64,000 nucleotides of DNA. Origin: JAKFWI01 sp035549875. Its GTDB lineage: Bacteria > Pseudomonadota > Alphaproteobacteria > Caulobacterales > Aquidulcibacteraceae. The stretch covers positions 1 through 64,000 of the forward strand of contig DASZPV010000121.1 of assembly GCA_035549875.1 (NCBI GenBank). The letters are read 5' to 3'. Positions 41,974 to 50,699 of the stretch are shown here, in pieces. Position numbers and translations under genes: made by a program. Under the pieces are notes generated by a model. It did no database searches, was not told where the DNA came from, and saw only the letters and a list, made by a program, of their open reading frames with translations. Position 1 is the first letter of the stretch, and each line of letters starts with the position of its first letter.

Positions 41974-42772
41974 GTCCGTACAGCGAACACTGGCCCTCGC
42001 CAATCAAAAGGGCGGGGTTGGCAAGACCACGACGGCGATCAACCTCGGCACCGCCTTGGCTGCCGCCGGCAAGCGCGTGCTGATCTTCGACATCGATCCG
42101 CAAGGCAACGCCTCGACCGGGCTCGATATCCCGCCATCGGCGCGCAACGTCACCAGCTATGACGTGCTGAACGGCGGGCGCCCGTTGAGCGCCGGCATCA
42201 TGCAAACGAAAGTGCCGAACCTGTTTATCGTGCCGGGCAGCGGCGACCTCGCCGGCATCGACGGCGAGCTGATGGCTTCTGTTCGCCCGCAGCATCGTTT
42301 GCGTGATGCGTTGAAGGCGTACCAAAGCGAAACCCAGGACGCCGACTTCGAATACATGCTGATTGACTGCCCGCCATCGCTCAACATTCTGACGGTCAAT
42401 GCGATGACTGCGGCAGACGCCGTGCTGGTGCCGCTGCAATGCGAGTTCTTCGCGCTCGAAGGGCTCGCGCAATTGATCGAGACGATTCGCATGGTGCAGG
42501 GCGGATTAAATCCAGCGCTGGAAATCCAGGGCGTCGTGCTAACCATGTACGACAAGCGCAACAACCTGTCCGATCAGGTCGCCGCGGAAGTGCGGCAGTT
42601 TTTTCCGGACAAGGTCTACGCCACCATTATTCCGCGCAACGTGCGTTTAAGCGAGGCGCCGTCGCACGGTCTTCCAGCGATTATTTATGATCAAAGCGCG
42701 CCGGGCTCGAAGGCCTACGTCGCGCTGGCCAAGGAACTCATCGAGCGCGAGCGCGCGCTGAAAGCCGCTTAG
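41960..42772 (+). CDS. parA: Chromosome partitioning ATPase ParA
   Basis: 270 residues of the deviant Walker A family. ANQKGGVGKTTTAINLG begins at about residue 14, with both signature lysines; FDIDPQGNASTGLD and LIDCPPSLNILTVNA are the following motifs. It binds nucleoid DNA as an ATP dimer and moves ParB-parS complexes to the poles. The start is GTG 41960, 7 bases after GGAG and inside the end of rsmG. parB follows after 12 bases. Confidence 0.97.
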   Translation: MPQPKSVQRTLALANQKGGVGKTTTAINLGTALAAAGKRVLIFDIDPQGNASTGLDIPPSARNVTSYDVLNGGRPLSAGIMQTKVPNLFIVPGSGDLAGIDGELMASVRPQHRLRDALKAYQSETQDADFEYMLIDCPPSLNILTVNAMTAADAVLVPLQCEFFALEGLAQLIETIRMVQGGLNPALEIQGVVLTMYDKRNNLSDQVAAEVRQFFPDKVYATIIPRNVRLSEAPSHGLPAIIYDQSAPGSKAYVALAKELIERERALKAA

Positions 42773-42784
42773 GGAGCGTAATTT

Positions 42785-43843
42785 ATGTCAGAGCAAGCGC
42801 GGCGCGGTCTGGGCAGGGGGTTGTCGGCGCTCCTTGGGGAATCGTTCGATCTCAATCGCGCGCAACCAGTGTCTGCGCCGACGGATGCGCCGCGGCCCGT
42901 CGATAGTCCGTATACGGAGGCTCCCTCGAATTTGGCGCCGTTTCCGCCGCCACGCGCCGCTGATGCCCCGCCGGCTTACGAGCCTTATCAGCCGGCCATC
43001 GACGACGTTGCCGACCCGATCCTGAATTCGATCGCACCGAGCGCGCCGGCGGAGCCGGGGCCGCGGCTGATTCCGATCGAACTGATCCAGCGCAATCCCG
43101 GCCAGCCGCGCCAGCATTTCGACGAAGCCGAACTGCAAGACCTCGCCGATTCAATCCGTCGCCATGGCGTGCTGCAGCCGATTCTGGTGCGGCCGATTTC
43201 GGGTAGCGCCGAGCGCTACGAGATCGTTGCCGGCGAGCGCCGCTGGCGCGCGGCGCAGAAAGCCGGCCTGCACGCGCTGCCGGTAGTCGTGCGCGAACTT
43301 GACGAAGCCGAAGTGCTGGAGATCGCGATCATCGAGAACGTGCAGCGGTCAGACCTCAACCCGATCGAAGAGGCGGCGGGCTATCAGCAATTGATGACAC
43401 GGTTCGGGCGCACGCAGCAGGATGTCGCCGAGGTCGTCGGCAAAAGCCGGCCGCATATCGCCAACATGCTGCGCCTGCTGACGCTGCCGGCCGCGATCCA
43501 GGAAATGGTGCGCGACGGGCGACTCAGCGCCGGCCATGCGCGCGCCTGTGTGACCGCGCCCGATCCGATCGGTCTTGCGCGCCGCGCCATCGCCGAACAA
43601 CTCAACGTGCGCGACATCGAGCGCCTTGCCAGCGAGGCCAAGGACGTCCGCGCAGGCGGGGGTCGCACGCCATCACCCGGCAAGGACGCCGACACGCGCC
43701 AGATGGAAGAGCGTCTCGGCGCCGCGTTGGGGCTTACGGTGACGATCAGCGGCAAGGGCGAAGAGGGTGAAGTGCGGATCGCCTACAAGAAGCTCGAACA
43801 GCTCGACGAGATAGCCCGGCGCCTGTCGAACGGCGTGATCTGA
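42785..43843 (+). CDS. parB: Chromosome partitioning protein ParB
   Basis: 352 residues. The N-terminal RRGLGRGLSALLGE stretch is the ParA-interacting segment. A Pro/Ala-rich linker follows (residues 25-90), then the CTPase domain with QPRQHFDEAELQDLADSI and the GERRWRAA nucleotide-binding motif at 150-157, then IIENVQRSDLNPIEEA and the helix-turn-helix TQQDVAEVVGKSRPHIANMLRLL, and a C-terminal dimer domain. It loads on the parS-like sites in this window. The linker is a little longer than in many ParB proteins. Confidence 0.97.
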   Translation: MSEQARRGLGRGLSALLGESFDLNRAQPVSAPTDAPRPVDSPYTEAPSNLAPFPPPRAADAPPAYEPYQPAIDDVADPILNSIAPSAPAEPGPRLIPIELIQRNPGQPRQHFDEAELQDLADSIRRHGVLQPILVRPISGSAERYEIVAGERRWRAAQKAGLHALPVVVRELDEAEVLEIAIIENVQRSDLNPIEEAAGYQQLMTRFGRTQQDVAEVVGKSRPHIANMLRLLTLPAAIQEMVRDGRLSAGHARACVTAPDPIGLARRAIAEQLNVRDIERLASEAKDVRAGGGRTPSPGKDADTRQMEERLGAALGLTVTISGKGEEGEVRIAYKKLEQLDEIARRLSNGVI

Positions 43844-43853
43844 CCAAACGTGG

Positions 43854-44882
43854 TTAACGCCGGTTAGCCATATTGGCGACCGCGCGGAACGCTTCGGCGG
43901 CGATCAGTTCCTGTGGCGCGCCTGCCGTCATCGCACGCACCTGCGCCCGCCACAGCACGTCGAGCGCCATCGCGAGCCGCTGCGTGGTCCATGCACGCAG
44001 ATGTGCAGCGAAGGCGTCGCGCTCCTTCCAGAACACTGGGGGGCGTAATTTGGCTGCGGCGTCGGTAGGGGAGGCGCCGCGATCTACCGCGAGCCTGGCC
44101 TCCAGCAGGCGCAAGAGGCGTCGCTCCAGCGCCCGGATCGCGGTGACGCCGCCCGCGCCGGCGTGGTGGAATTGTTCGACGCTGCCGCCCGCATCGCCGC
44201 CGGCGACTGCGATCGTCGCATCGTCGAGCGCGGATTCGGCCTCCACAGCTAGAAGCGCCGCAACATCGGGCGCGGCGATAGGCTCCGTGCGGCCATGTCC
44301 AAAAATGGCGAGCTTTTCGATCTCGCCGCGCACCAGCGCGCGATCGCCTGGCAGCGCGGCGATGAGCAGATCGCGCGCATCCTCGGTCAGCGAGATTTTC
44401 GCGGCGCCGATCAGGCTCGCCGCATATTCCGCGAGGGCGGCCTCGTCATCTTCATAGAATGCGATGGCAAAGCAGCGCGCCGCGTTCTCGAATACGCTGC
44501 GGATTTTTGATTTGCTCGCCAGGTCTCCGCCTTCGACGATCAAGAACGCCGCAGCCGGCGCGCCGTCGTCGAGCGCGGAAACCGAGTCCACGATCGTTTC
44601 AGCCGCGCTGTCGCCATCGGCGCGGATGCGCAGCACACGCGCCCCGCCGAGCAGCGATTGCGCCGAGAGTTGATCAGAAAGGAGCGCGCGGTCGCGCCGC
44701 AACTCCTCGTCGCCCAGGCGGGTGATTGCAAACGGATCGGGGGAGGGGCCGAGCAATTGCGCGGTCAGCGCTTCGGCCGCTTCAGCGACCATGCTGCGGT
44801 TCGGGCCGTAGAACAGCACGGCGCACGCATCGCCCGCGGGCTTGGCGAGAAAACGCTTTGCGGCGGCGCCGGCTAGCTTCAC
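43854..44882 (-). CDS. holA: DNA polymerase III delta subunit HolA
   Basis: 342 residues. The clamp-loader subunit that opens the sliding clamp. Recognised from the N-terminal KLAGAAAKRFLAKP, VLFYGPNRSMVAEAAEAL (a degenerate P-loop), AFLIVEGGDLASKSKIRSVFENA and LTEDARDLLIAALPGDRALVRGEIEKLAIF. The start overlaps the lptE stop (ATGA). The convergent parB ends 10 bases away. Confidence 0.93.
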   Translation of the reverse strand: MKLAGAAAKRFLAKPAGDACAVLFYGPNRSMVAEAAEALTAQLLGPSPDPFAITRLGDEELRRDRALLSDQLSAQSLLGGARVLRIRADGDSAAETIVDSVSALDDGAPAAAFLIVEGGDLASKSKIRSVFENAARCFAIAFYEDDEAALAEYAASLIGAAKISLTEDARDLLIAALPGDRALVRGEIEKLAIFGHGRTEPIAAPDVAALLAVEAESALDDATIAVAGGDAGGSVEQFHHAGAGGVTAIRALERRLLRLLEARLAVDRGASPTDAAAKLRPPVFWKERDAFAAHLRAWTTQRLAMALDVLWRAQVRAMTAGAPQELIAAEAFRAVANMANRR

Positions 44883-45400
44883 TTCACGGGCGTGGGCGGC
44901 GGCGCGAGCTTCTTTGACGCCAATTTCAAGGACAATTGGGCCTGTACCTTCACGGCAAGATTTTCAGCCGCCCGCTCGCGCGCGTCATCCTGTGCGGCGA
45001 TTTCGCCATAAGCGGAAGAGGGCACATCGTAACTGGCCGTGGAGGTGGCCGATCCGGCGACCAGCAGTTTGCCGTCAGCGTCGCGCAGAACGTAGGAGGC
45101 GAAAAGAAAGAAGTCCGACCGGCTGGCCGACTCATCGACGCGGAAGCCCAGGCCGCCCGAAACTTCGGTCACTGTCACCGTCAGGCGCCGCGCTGGGCCC
45201 GGGCCGCTTTCAACCTGCAACAGCTTTTCAAGCTCGGCCTTGAAGACAAACCCGCCCTTGCCAGAGACTTCATCAATCGTCACCGGGCCAATGTAATGCC
45301 CGCTCGTCGAGCCGGGCGCGTTCTCGCCGTACATTGGCGAAAAGCCGCATCCGGCCAGACCGAAGGCAAGGAGGGCGGGCAGTAGAGCGCGCAGGCGCAT
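44879..45400 (-). CDS. lptE: LPS-assembly lipoprotein LptE
   Basis: 173 residues. A signal peptide with lipobox LAGC (lipidated Cys18) precedes CGFSPMYG, the family start. LptE plugs LptD in the outer membrane for lipopolysaccharide insertion. Alphaproteobacterial LptE is weakly conserved, so the call rests on the N-terminal motif and on the leuS-lptE-holA order, which is the standard one. Confidence 0.9.
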   Translation of the reverse strand: MRLRALLPALLAFGLAGCGFSPMYGENAPGSTSGHYIGPVTIDEVSGKGGFVFKAELEKLLQVESGPGPARRLTVTVTEVSGGLGFRVDESASRSDFFLFASYVLRDADGKLLVAGSATSTASYDVPSSAYGEIAAQDDARERAAENLAVKVQAQLSLKLASKKLAPPPTPVK

Positions 45401-45409
45401 TTCGATCCC

Positions 45410-47989
45410 CTAGGCGACCACGATATTGACGATCCGATCGGGCACGACAACCACTTTGCGTATGGTCAGTCCATCGAGGAAGGGCGTGACGCGGTCATGC
45501 GTCAGCGCCATCTCGCGGACCTTGTCCTCCGCGAGGCCGCGGGGGATCTCGATTTCGGCGCGGCGTTTGCCGTTCACCTGAACGGGCACGACCACCACGT
45601 TCTGGGCGGTCAGGGCCGGATCGGCGGCCGGCCAGGCCGCCTCGGCCGCCAGCCCGGTCATGCCCAGCCGCGCCCAGCCTTCCTCGGCCAGATGCGGCAT
45701 GAACGGGGCGATGAGTTGCACCAGCAGGCGCAAGGCCTCGCCGCGCGCCCACATCAGCGCCTCGTCGTTCGCCCCGCCCTTGGGCATGGCGTTCATCAGC
45801 TCGTAGGCGCGCGAGATGGCGCGGTTGAACCGGAAGTTCTCGATGTCCTCGGTGATCGCGGCCACCACGCGATGGGCGGTTTGCCGGAGGGCTAGCGCCG
45901 CGCCGGCATCCACGCCGGGAGGAGGAGGCGAGCCAACCTTCGGTGCCGGCGATCCGTGCTCGTCGATCGCGGTCCAGACGCGCTGCACGAAGCGCCAGGC
46001 GCCCTCGACGCCGGCGGCGGTCCATTGCACGTCTTTTTCCGGCGGCGAGTCCGAGAGTACGAACCAGCGCAGTACGTCGGCGCCGTATTCCTCGATGAAA
46101 TCGCCGAGTGCGACGACGTTCTTCTTCGACTTTGACATCTTTTCGATGCCGCCGATCTCGGCCGGCGTGTGCGAGGAGATTTCGATGGCTTTGCCGCCCT
46201 CTAGTTCAACTTCGCTTGGCGCAAGCCAGGTTCCAGCGCGCGACTTGTAGGTCTCGTGCGTGACCATGCCTTGCGTGAACAGGCCGGCGAACGGCTCGCC
46301 GTTCTTCAGCGGCAGGAAACCGCAATCGCGCATCGCGCGGGTGAAGAAGCGTGAATAGAGCAGGTGCAGAACGGCGTGTTCGATGCCGCCGACATATTGA
46401 TCGACTGGCAGCCATTGTGCGGCGATCGCCGCATCGAACGGCGCGTCATTGTTATGCGGATCGGTGAAGCGCGCGAAATACCAGGATGAATCGACGAACG
46501 TGTCGAACGTATCGGTCTCGCGCTCGGCCTTGCCGCCGCACGTGGGGCAGGGGACGTGCTTCCACGTTGGATGGCGCGCGAGCGGATTGCCCGCGCCCTC
46601 AATCTTCACGTCCTCCGGCAGTGTCACCGGAAGCTGATCTTTCGGCACGCCGACCACGCCGCATTTGGCGCAATGGATGATCGGGATCGGGCAGCCCCAG
46701 TAACGTTGCCGCGAGACGCCCCAATCGCGCAGGCGGTATTGCGTCGTCGCCTCGCCGGCGCCGCGCTTCTGCAATTCCTCGATCGCGCGCGGGATCGCCG
46801 CTTCTGTCGTAAGACCATCGAGGAAGCGCGAATTGTAGATCGTGCCAGGGCCGGTATAGGCCTCGCGCTCGATCTTGTGCGTAGCCGCATCGGCGCCCGG
46901 CGGCAGCACGACGGGCGTGACGGGAAGCGCGTATTTGCGGGCAAAATCAAGGTCGCGCTGATCGCCGGCGGGCGAGCCGAAGATCGCGCCCGTGCCGTAG
47001 GTAGAGAGCACGAAATTCGCGGCCCACACGGGCAGTTCCCAGCTCGGATCGAACGGGTGCTTCACGCGCACGCCGAGATCGACGCCGACTTTTTCGGCCG
47101 CTTCGATATCGGCTTCGGACGTGCCTAGCTGCGCGGCCTCGGCGATGAATTTGGCGACTTCCGGCCTGGCTTCAGCGACCTTCTTCGTCAGCGGATGATC
47201 GGGCGCGAGCGCTACGAAAGCCGCGCCAAACAACGTGTCGGGGCGCGTGGTGAACACTTCGATCTCGCCGCCGCCGACGATCTCGAACCGGAACTTCGCG
47301 CCAGCGCTCTTGCCGATCCAGTTGGCCTGCATCGTGCGCACTTTCTCCGGCCAGCGGTCGAGCGTCGCGAGTTCGGCGAGCAGATCGTCGCCGTAGGCGG
47401 TGACGCGGAACATCCATTGTTCCAGATCACGGGTCTCCACCGGCGCGCCGGAACGCCAACCCTTGCCATCGACGACCTGCTCGTTAGCGAGCACGGTCTG
47501 ATCGACCGGATCCCAGTTGACCTTGGAGGCTTTGCGATAGGCGAGGCCGTTTTCCCAGAACGCCAGGAACATCGCCTGCTGATGCTTGTAGTATTCCGGC
47601 AGGCAGGTCGCGATTTCGCGGTGCCAGTCGATCGACAGGCCGAGCCATTGCAATTGCTCGCGCATGATCTCGATGTTGGACAGCGTCCATTGCCGCGGAT
47701 CGGCGCCGCGTTCGATCGCCGCGTTTTCAGCCGGCAGGCCGAACGCGTCCCAGCCCATTGGATGAAGGACATTGAAGCCACGCGCGCGCTTGTAACGCGC
47801 TACGACATCGCCCATCGCGTAATTGCGCCCGTGGCCGACATGGATCGCGCCGGACGGGTAGGGGAACATCTCAAGGACATAGTATTTCGGCTTGCCGGCT
47901 TCATCTGGCGCGGGCGCGCGGAATGTGTTGGCGCGCGCCCAGGCGTCGCGCCATTTCGGCTCGGCTTCGCGGTGGTTGTAGCGTGACAT
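45410..47989 (-). CDS. leuS: Leucyl-tRNA synthetase
   Basis: 859 residues, the usual size. Class I motifs are present: the HIGH-type GAIHVGHGRNYAMGD near residue 50 and KMSKSKKN at about 620. An editing domain (about 220-420) with TTRPDTLFGAAFVALAPDHPL and a zinc-like C-x2-C...C-x2-C pair around CAKCGV and CPTCGG are visible. It is followed by lptE after 9 bases; DUF3576 lies just upstream. Confidence 0.98.
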   Translation of the reverse strand: MSRYNHREAEPKWRDAWARANTFRAPAPDEAGKPKYYVLEMFPYPSGAIHVGHGRNYAMGDVVARYKRARGFNVLHPMGWDAFGLPAENAAIERGADPRQWTLSNIEIMREQLQWLGLSIDWHREIATCLPEYYKHQQAMFLAFWENGLAYRKASKVNWDPVDQTVLANEQVVDGKGWRSGAPVETRDLEQWMFRVTAYGDDLLAELATLDRWPEKVRTMQANWIGKSAGAKFRFEIVGGGEIEVFTTRPDTLFGAAFVALAPDHPLTKKVAEARPEVAKFIAEAAQLGTSEADIEAAEKVGVDLGVRVKHPFDPSWELPVWAANFVLSTYGTGAIFGSPAGDQRDLDFARKYALPVTPVVLPPGADAATHKIEREAYTGPGTIYNSRFLDGLTTEAAIPRAIEELQKRGAGEATTQYRLRDWGVSRQRYWGCPIPIIHCAKCGVVGVPKDQLPVTLPEDVKIEGAGNPLARHPTWKHVPCPTCGGKAERETDTFDTFVDSSWYFARFTDPHNNDAPFDAAIAAQWLPVDQYVGGIEHAVLHLLYSRFFTRAMRDCGFLPLKNGEPFAGLFTQGMVTHETYKSRAGTWLAPSEVELEGGKAIEISSHTPAEIGGIEKMSKSKKNVVALGDFIEEYGADVLRWFVLSDSPPEKDVQWTAAGVEGAWRFVQRVWTAIDEHGSPAPKVGSPPPPGVDAGAALALRQTAHRVVAAITEDIENFRFNRAISRAYELMNAMPKGGANDEALMWARGEALRLLVQLIAPFMPHLAEEGWARLGMTGLAAEAAWPAADPALTAQNVVVVPVQVNGKRRAEIEIPRGLAEDKVREMALTHDRVTPFLDGLTIRKVVVVPDRIVNIVVA

Positions 47990-48038
47990 GCCCTAGCGCC
48001 CGTTCAGCGCCGGATAGAGGCACACAATGCGCGCGCAA

Positions 48039-48524
48039 TCATCCCTGTGTCGACAGGCGCAGTTCGCGCGCGCGGACGAGAATCTGGTTTTCAATCTGGA
48101 GCGCTACTTCCGGATCGGACGGCGCGTCGGCCCAGCCATTGGCCGCCAGCGTCTGCCGGTTGATGGCGACCTTGAGGCCGTCGGCGCGCAGGCGCGTGTC
48201 AAGAATGTAGACGGTAGCCTTGAAGCGCTCGCGCGGGGCTTCCGGGTTGGCGTACCAATCGGTGGTGACCACGCCGCCGATCTGGTCTGCCGAAGCGAGC
48301 GGCATGAAGCTCAGTGTTTCTAGCGTCGCGCGCCACAGGAAACTGTTAACGCCAATCTGCGCACCCGCATCTGCGGCCTTGGATTTTTTGCCGATGCCAA
48401 GAAAGCCGCCGCCTTCGTGGCGCGGCTGGCCGGTCACGCGATCGGGGTTGTGCCCGCAGGAGGCGAGGGCCATGACGGCGGCCAAGGCCAAGGCGGCGTT
48501 GGAAACGCGCCGGAAAATCCTCAT
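48039..48524 (-). CDS. DUF3576 predicted lipoprotein
   Basis: 161 residues with a signal peptide ending in the lipobox LASC (Cys23). The mature part has KSKAADAGAQIGVNSFLWRATLETLSFMPLASAD and GGVVTTDWYANP, the alphaproteobacterial DUF3576 pattern. It is exported and probably in the outer membrane or periplasm; function unknown. GGAGAG lies 8 bases before ATG 48524. It precedes leuS by 49 bases, a conserved order, and diverges from the NtrZ-like gene. Confidence 0.88.
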   Translation of the reverse strand: MRIFRRVSNAALALAAVMALASCGHNPDRVTGQPRHEGGGFLGIGKKSKAADAGAQIGVNSFLWRATLETLSFMPLASADQIGGVVTTDWYANPEAPRERFKATVYILDTRLRADGLKVAINRQTLAANGWADAPSDPEVALQIENQILVRARELRLSTQG

Positions 48525-48753
48525 GATTATTGCTCTCCAGGCCCAAGGCGCCGGCGGTCCTTTTGACCGCGCCGCCCGGCAAATTGATGGCGACCTATAG
48601 CACGGCCTAAAGCCTCGGCCAGAGGGTGAGGCTGCCCGCCGCGCCCTGTGAGGCACGCGCCCAGACGGTGCGATTTTGTTTGGCTGTGACCAAAAGTTCA
48701 TATCCAGCAAGGTATTGATTCGGTATAAAGGACCTGGAGGCAGGGGTTTAGTC

Positions 48754-49197
48754 GTGCGATTGCGCCACGCCATCATTGGAATAGGCGTCGTTGTCGCGGC
48801 CGGGGCGGGTGTCGCCCAGGCCGAGGAGACGAAGTCTATCACGCGCGCCTTCAAGGCGGCGGATGAGGCCCCGTGGTTTGAGCGCTTCACCGCCAGCACA
48901 GCCGGCGAGGCGGCGCGCGCGACGCCGCTCGCGCCGTCTGAGCGAACCATGTCCTGGACGCCGTCCGCCCGCTGGGGCGTTACACTGAACCTCAAAGACA
49001 CGGACCGCACCAAAACCGCTGCAACCCGTGATGAAGCGGCAGTGGGTGCGTTTTATGACTTCACGCCGCGCCTTCGCGTCGGCGGCGAATTGCGTGTGGC
49101 CGACCCTACCGCAACGACCGGCGGCCCAGGCGCCAGGGACGGGATCAACCCTGAGCCTACGGCGGGCGTCAAACTCGAATCGGCCTTCCGCTTCTAG
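48754..49197 (+). CDS. NtrZ-like periplasmic regulatory protein
   Basis: 147 residues from GTG 48754, with AGGGG 8 bases upstream; a longer open frame to 48676 is less likely. A signal peptide RHAIIGIGVVVAAGAGVAQA is followed by PWFERFTAS, SARWGVTLNLKD, DEAAVGAFYDFTPRLRVGGELRVADP and a final AGVKLESAFRF. These segments fit the small periplasmic NtrZ family; from memory, Caulobacter NtrZ inhibits the NtrY sensor kinase and is encoded close to leuS and parB, as here. NtrY is not in the window. Confidence 0.65.
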   Translation: MRLRHAIIGIGVVVAAGAGVAQAEETKSITRAFKAADEAPWFERFTASTAGEAARATPLAPSERTMSWTPSARWGVTLNLKDTDRTKTAATRDEAAVGAFYDFTPRLRVGGELRVADPTATTGGPGARDGINPEPTAGVKLESAFRF

Positions 49198-49790
49198 GCC
49201 AGCGCTTCAATAGCGGCCAAACTAGCAAAACTTGACAGGCGCGCGGCATTGCCTGCGTTTACGCCGCCCAGCGCGTAAACCGGCGTAGATGAACGCCGCG
49301 CCATCGCGTTCGCGCGCCTTGCGCCGAGCGTGTTTTGCGCGGAAGGGCTGGCGCTCGGATAGATGGGCGCGAGGACGACGGCGTCGGCGCCGGGCGTAGC
49401 GTAAAGGCGGCGGTGCGCCGCGACGGTGATCAGCCAGTTGCGATGTGCCTTGCGAAGCTGGAAGGCTTGGCTGCGGCGCCGCTCGGGTAGATGGACGCCA
49501 TCGGCGCCGATGCGCGCCGCTAGACCCCAATCTGCGCCGATCAGTAGTTTAAGCCGCCTTCGCCGGCAGGCGCGCAGCAGGCGCTTGGCCATGGCCAGCC
49601 GGCCGGCGGCTCCGAAGTGCCGGTAGACGATCGCCGCGTCCGGGGGGAGCTTTTGCGCCGAAGCAAGCGGATCGGGCGTACGCGTCGGATCGGTGAAGAA
49701 CAACAGCGCAGGCAGCGCGGGGCGGCCATTGCGCCGCTTGAGCGCGCGCGCGGCGGCGCTTAACACGCGCAGATCCCTTGAGGCGCTCAT
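49194..49790 (-). CDS. ThiE/TenI-like protein (thiamine phosphate synthase fold)
   Basis: 198 residues. IGADWGLAARIGADGVHLPE, VLAPIYPSASPSAQNTLG and PVYALGGVNAGNAARL follow the order of ThiE motifs (pyrophosphate-binding ND...LA..GVHL, then the GP.F loop, then GGI). The canonical signature residues differ in several places and the N-terminal QLR region is absent, so a TenI-like or diverged role is possible. The ATG at 49790 overlaps the yggS start codon on the other strand; a later start cannot be excluded. Its stop shares CTAG with the NtrZ-like gene. Confidence 0.7.
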   Translation of the reverse strand: MSASRDLRVLSAAARALKRRNGRPALPALLFFTDPTRTPDPLASAQKLPPDAAIVYRHFGAAGRLAMAKRLLRACRRRRLKLLIGADWGLAARIGADGVHLPERRRSQAFQLRKAHRNWLITVAAHRRLYATPGADAVVLAPIYPSASPSAQNTLGARRANAMARRSSTPVYALGGVNAGNAARLSSFASLAAIEALA

Positions 49791-50463
49791 GCCGCTCGCC
49801 GCTCCCGCCGCCGATTCCTATGCCGCCTTGCGCGACAAGATCGCCGTCGCCGCGCGCGCCGCCGGCCGCGATCCGGAAGAGATCGCGCTGGTCGCCGTGT
49901 CGAAACAACAGCCGGCGGAGAAAGTCGAGGCGCTGCTCGCACGTGGGCACAGACTGTTCGGCGAAAACCGGGTGCAGGAGGCGATGGCGCGCTGGTCGCC
50001 GCTGAAGGAGCGCCACCCGGACGTGAAACTGCGCCTGATCGGCCCGCTGCAAACCAACAAGGTGCGCGAAGCGGTCGGGCTGTTCGATGCGATCGACAGC
50101 CTGGACCGGGAAAAGCTGGCCGCGGCGCTGGCCGAGGAAATCGCCCGCAGCGGCCGGCGGCTGGAGGTGCTGATCCAGGTTAATACTGGTGAAGAACCAC
50201 AAAAGGCCGGGATTACGCCGGCCGAGGCGGATGCGTTCATCGCGCGGGTGCGGGATGTTTATGGTCTCGCCGTGCGCGGGCTGATGTGCATTCCGCCGGC
50301 CGATGAAGAGCCGGCGATGCATTTCGCGCTGCTGGCCAAGATCGCGGCGCGCAATGGCCTGGCAGAACTCAGCATGGGGATGAGCGGCGATTACGAAACC
50401 GCCGTGCGTTTCGGCGCCACCATGGTGCGCGTCGGCAGCGCGCTATTTGGCGAACGCGGCTAG
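49789..50463 (+). CDS. yggS: PLP homeostasis protein, YggS family
   Basis: 224 residues of the pyridoxal-phosphate-binding protein family (alanine-racemase-like barrel without racemase activity). ALVAVSKQQPAEKVEALLARGHRLFGENRVQEA contains the lysine that binds PLP, followed by LIGPLQTNKVREAV, VNTGEEPQKAGI and the GMSGDYETAVRFGATMVRVGSALFG C-terminus. GAGG lies 6 bases before ATG 49789; the open frame further upstream lies antisense in the ThiE-like gene. Confidence 0.96.
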   Translation: MPLAAPAADSYAALRDKIAVAARAAGRDPEEIALVAVSKQQPAEKVEALLARGHRLFGENRVQEAMARWSPLKERHPDVKLRLIGPLQTNKVREAVGLFDAIDSLDREKLAAALAEEIARSGRRLEVLIQVNTGEEPQKAGITPAEADAFIARVRDVYGLAVRGLMCIPPADEEPAMHFALLAKIAARNGLAELSMGMSGDYETAVRFGATMVRVGSALFGERG

Positions 50464-50699
50464 GCGTCCTTGAAATAGGGCTCTACTGGCCCTTTGAGCT
50501 TGACGGTCATGTCATTGCCAAAGCGGTCTTTCGTCGTCCCGACGGAAAGGCGCACCCAGCCCTCGCTCACGCAATACTCCTCGACATTGTTCTTCTCGAC
50601 GCCTTTGAAGCGCACGCCCACGCCGCGCGCGAGCAGCGCTTCATCGTAAAACGGACTTTTCGGATTGACGCAGAGACGATCGGGCAGGGCGTCGGTCAT
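50460..50699 (-). CDS. DUF3297 family protein
   Basis: 79 residues matching the DUF3297 family nearly along the whole length: LPDRLCVNPKSPFYDEALLARGVGVRFKG, NNVEEYCVSEGWVRL and GPVEPYFKDA. These are small cytoplasmic proteins of unknown function. Start overlaps the DUF4424 stop (ATGA), so the two are coupled; stop shares CTAG with yggS. Confidence 0.9.
   Translation of the reverse strand: MTDALPDRLCVNPKSPFYDEALLARGVGVRFKGVEKNNVEEYCVSEGWVRLSVGTTKDRFGNDMTVKLKGPVEPYFKDA

Noticed and set aside
43854..43867. CtrA-like TTAA...TTAG between parB and holA
   Set aside because: Spacing is 6 rather than 7 bases and the second half deviates; one copy only.
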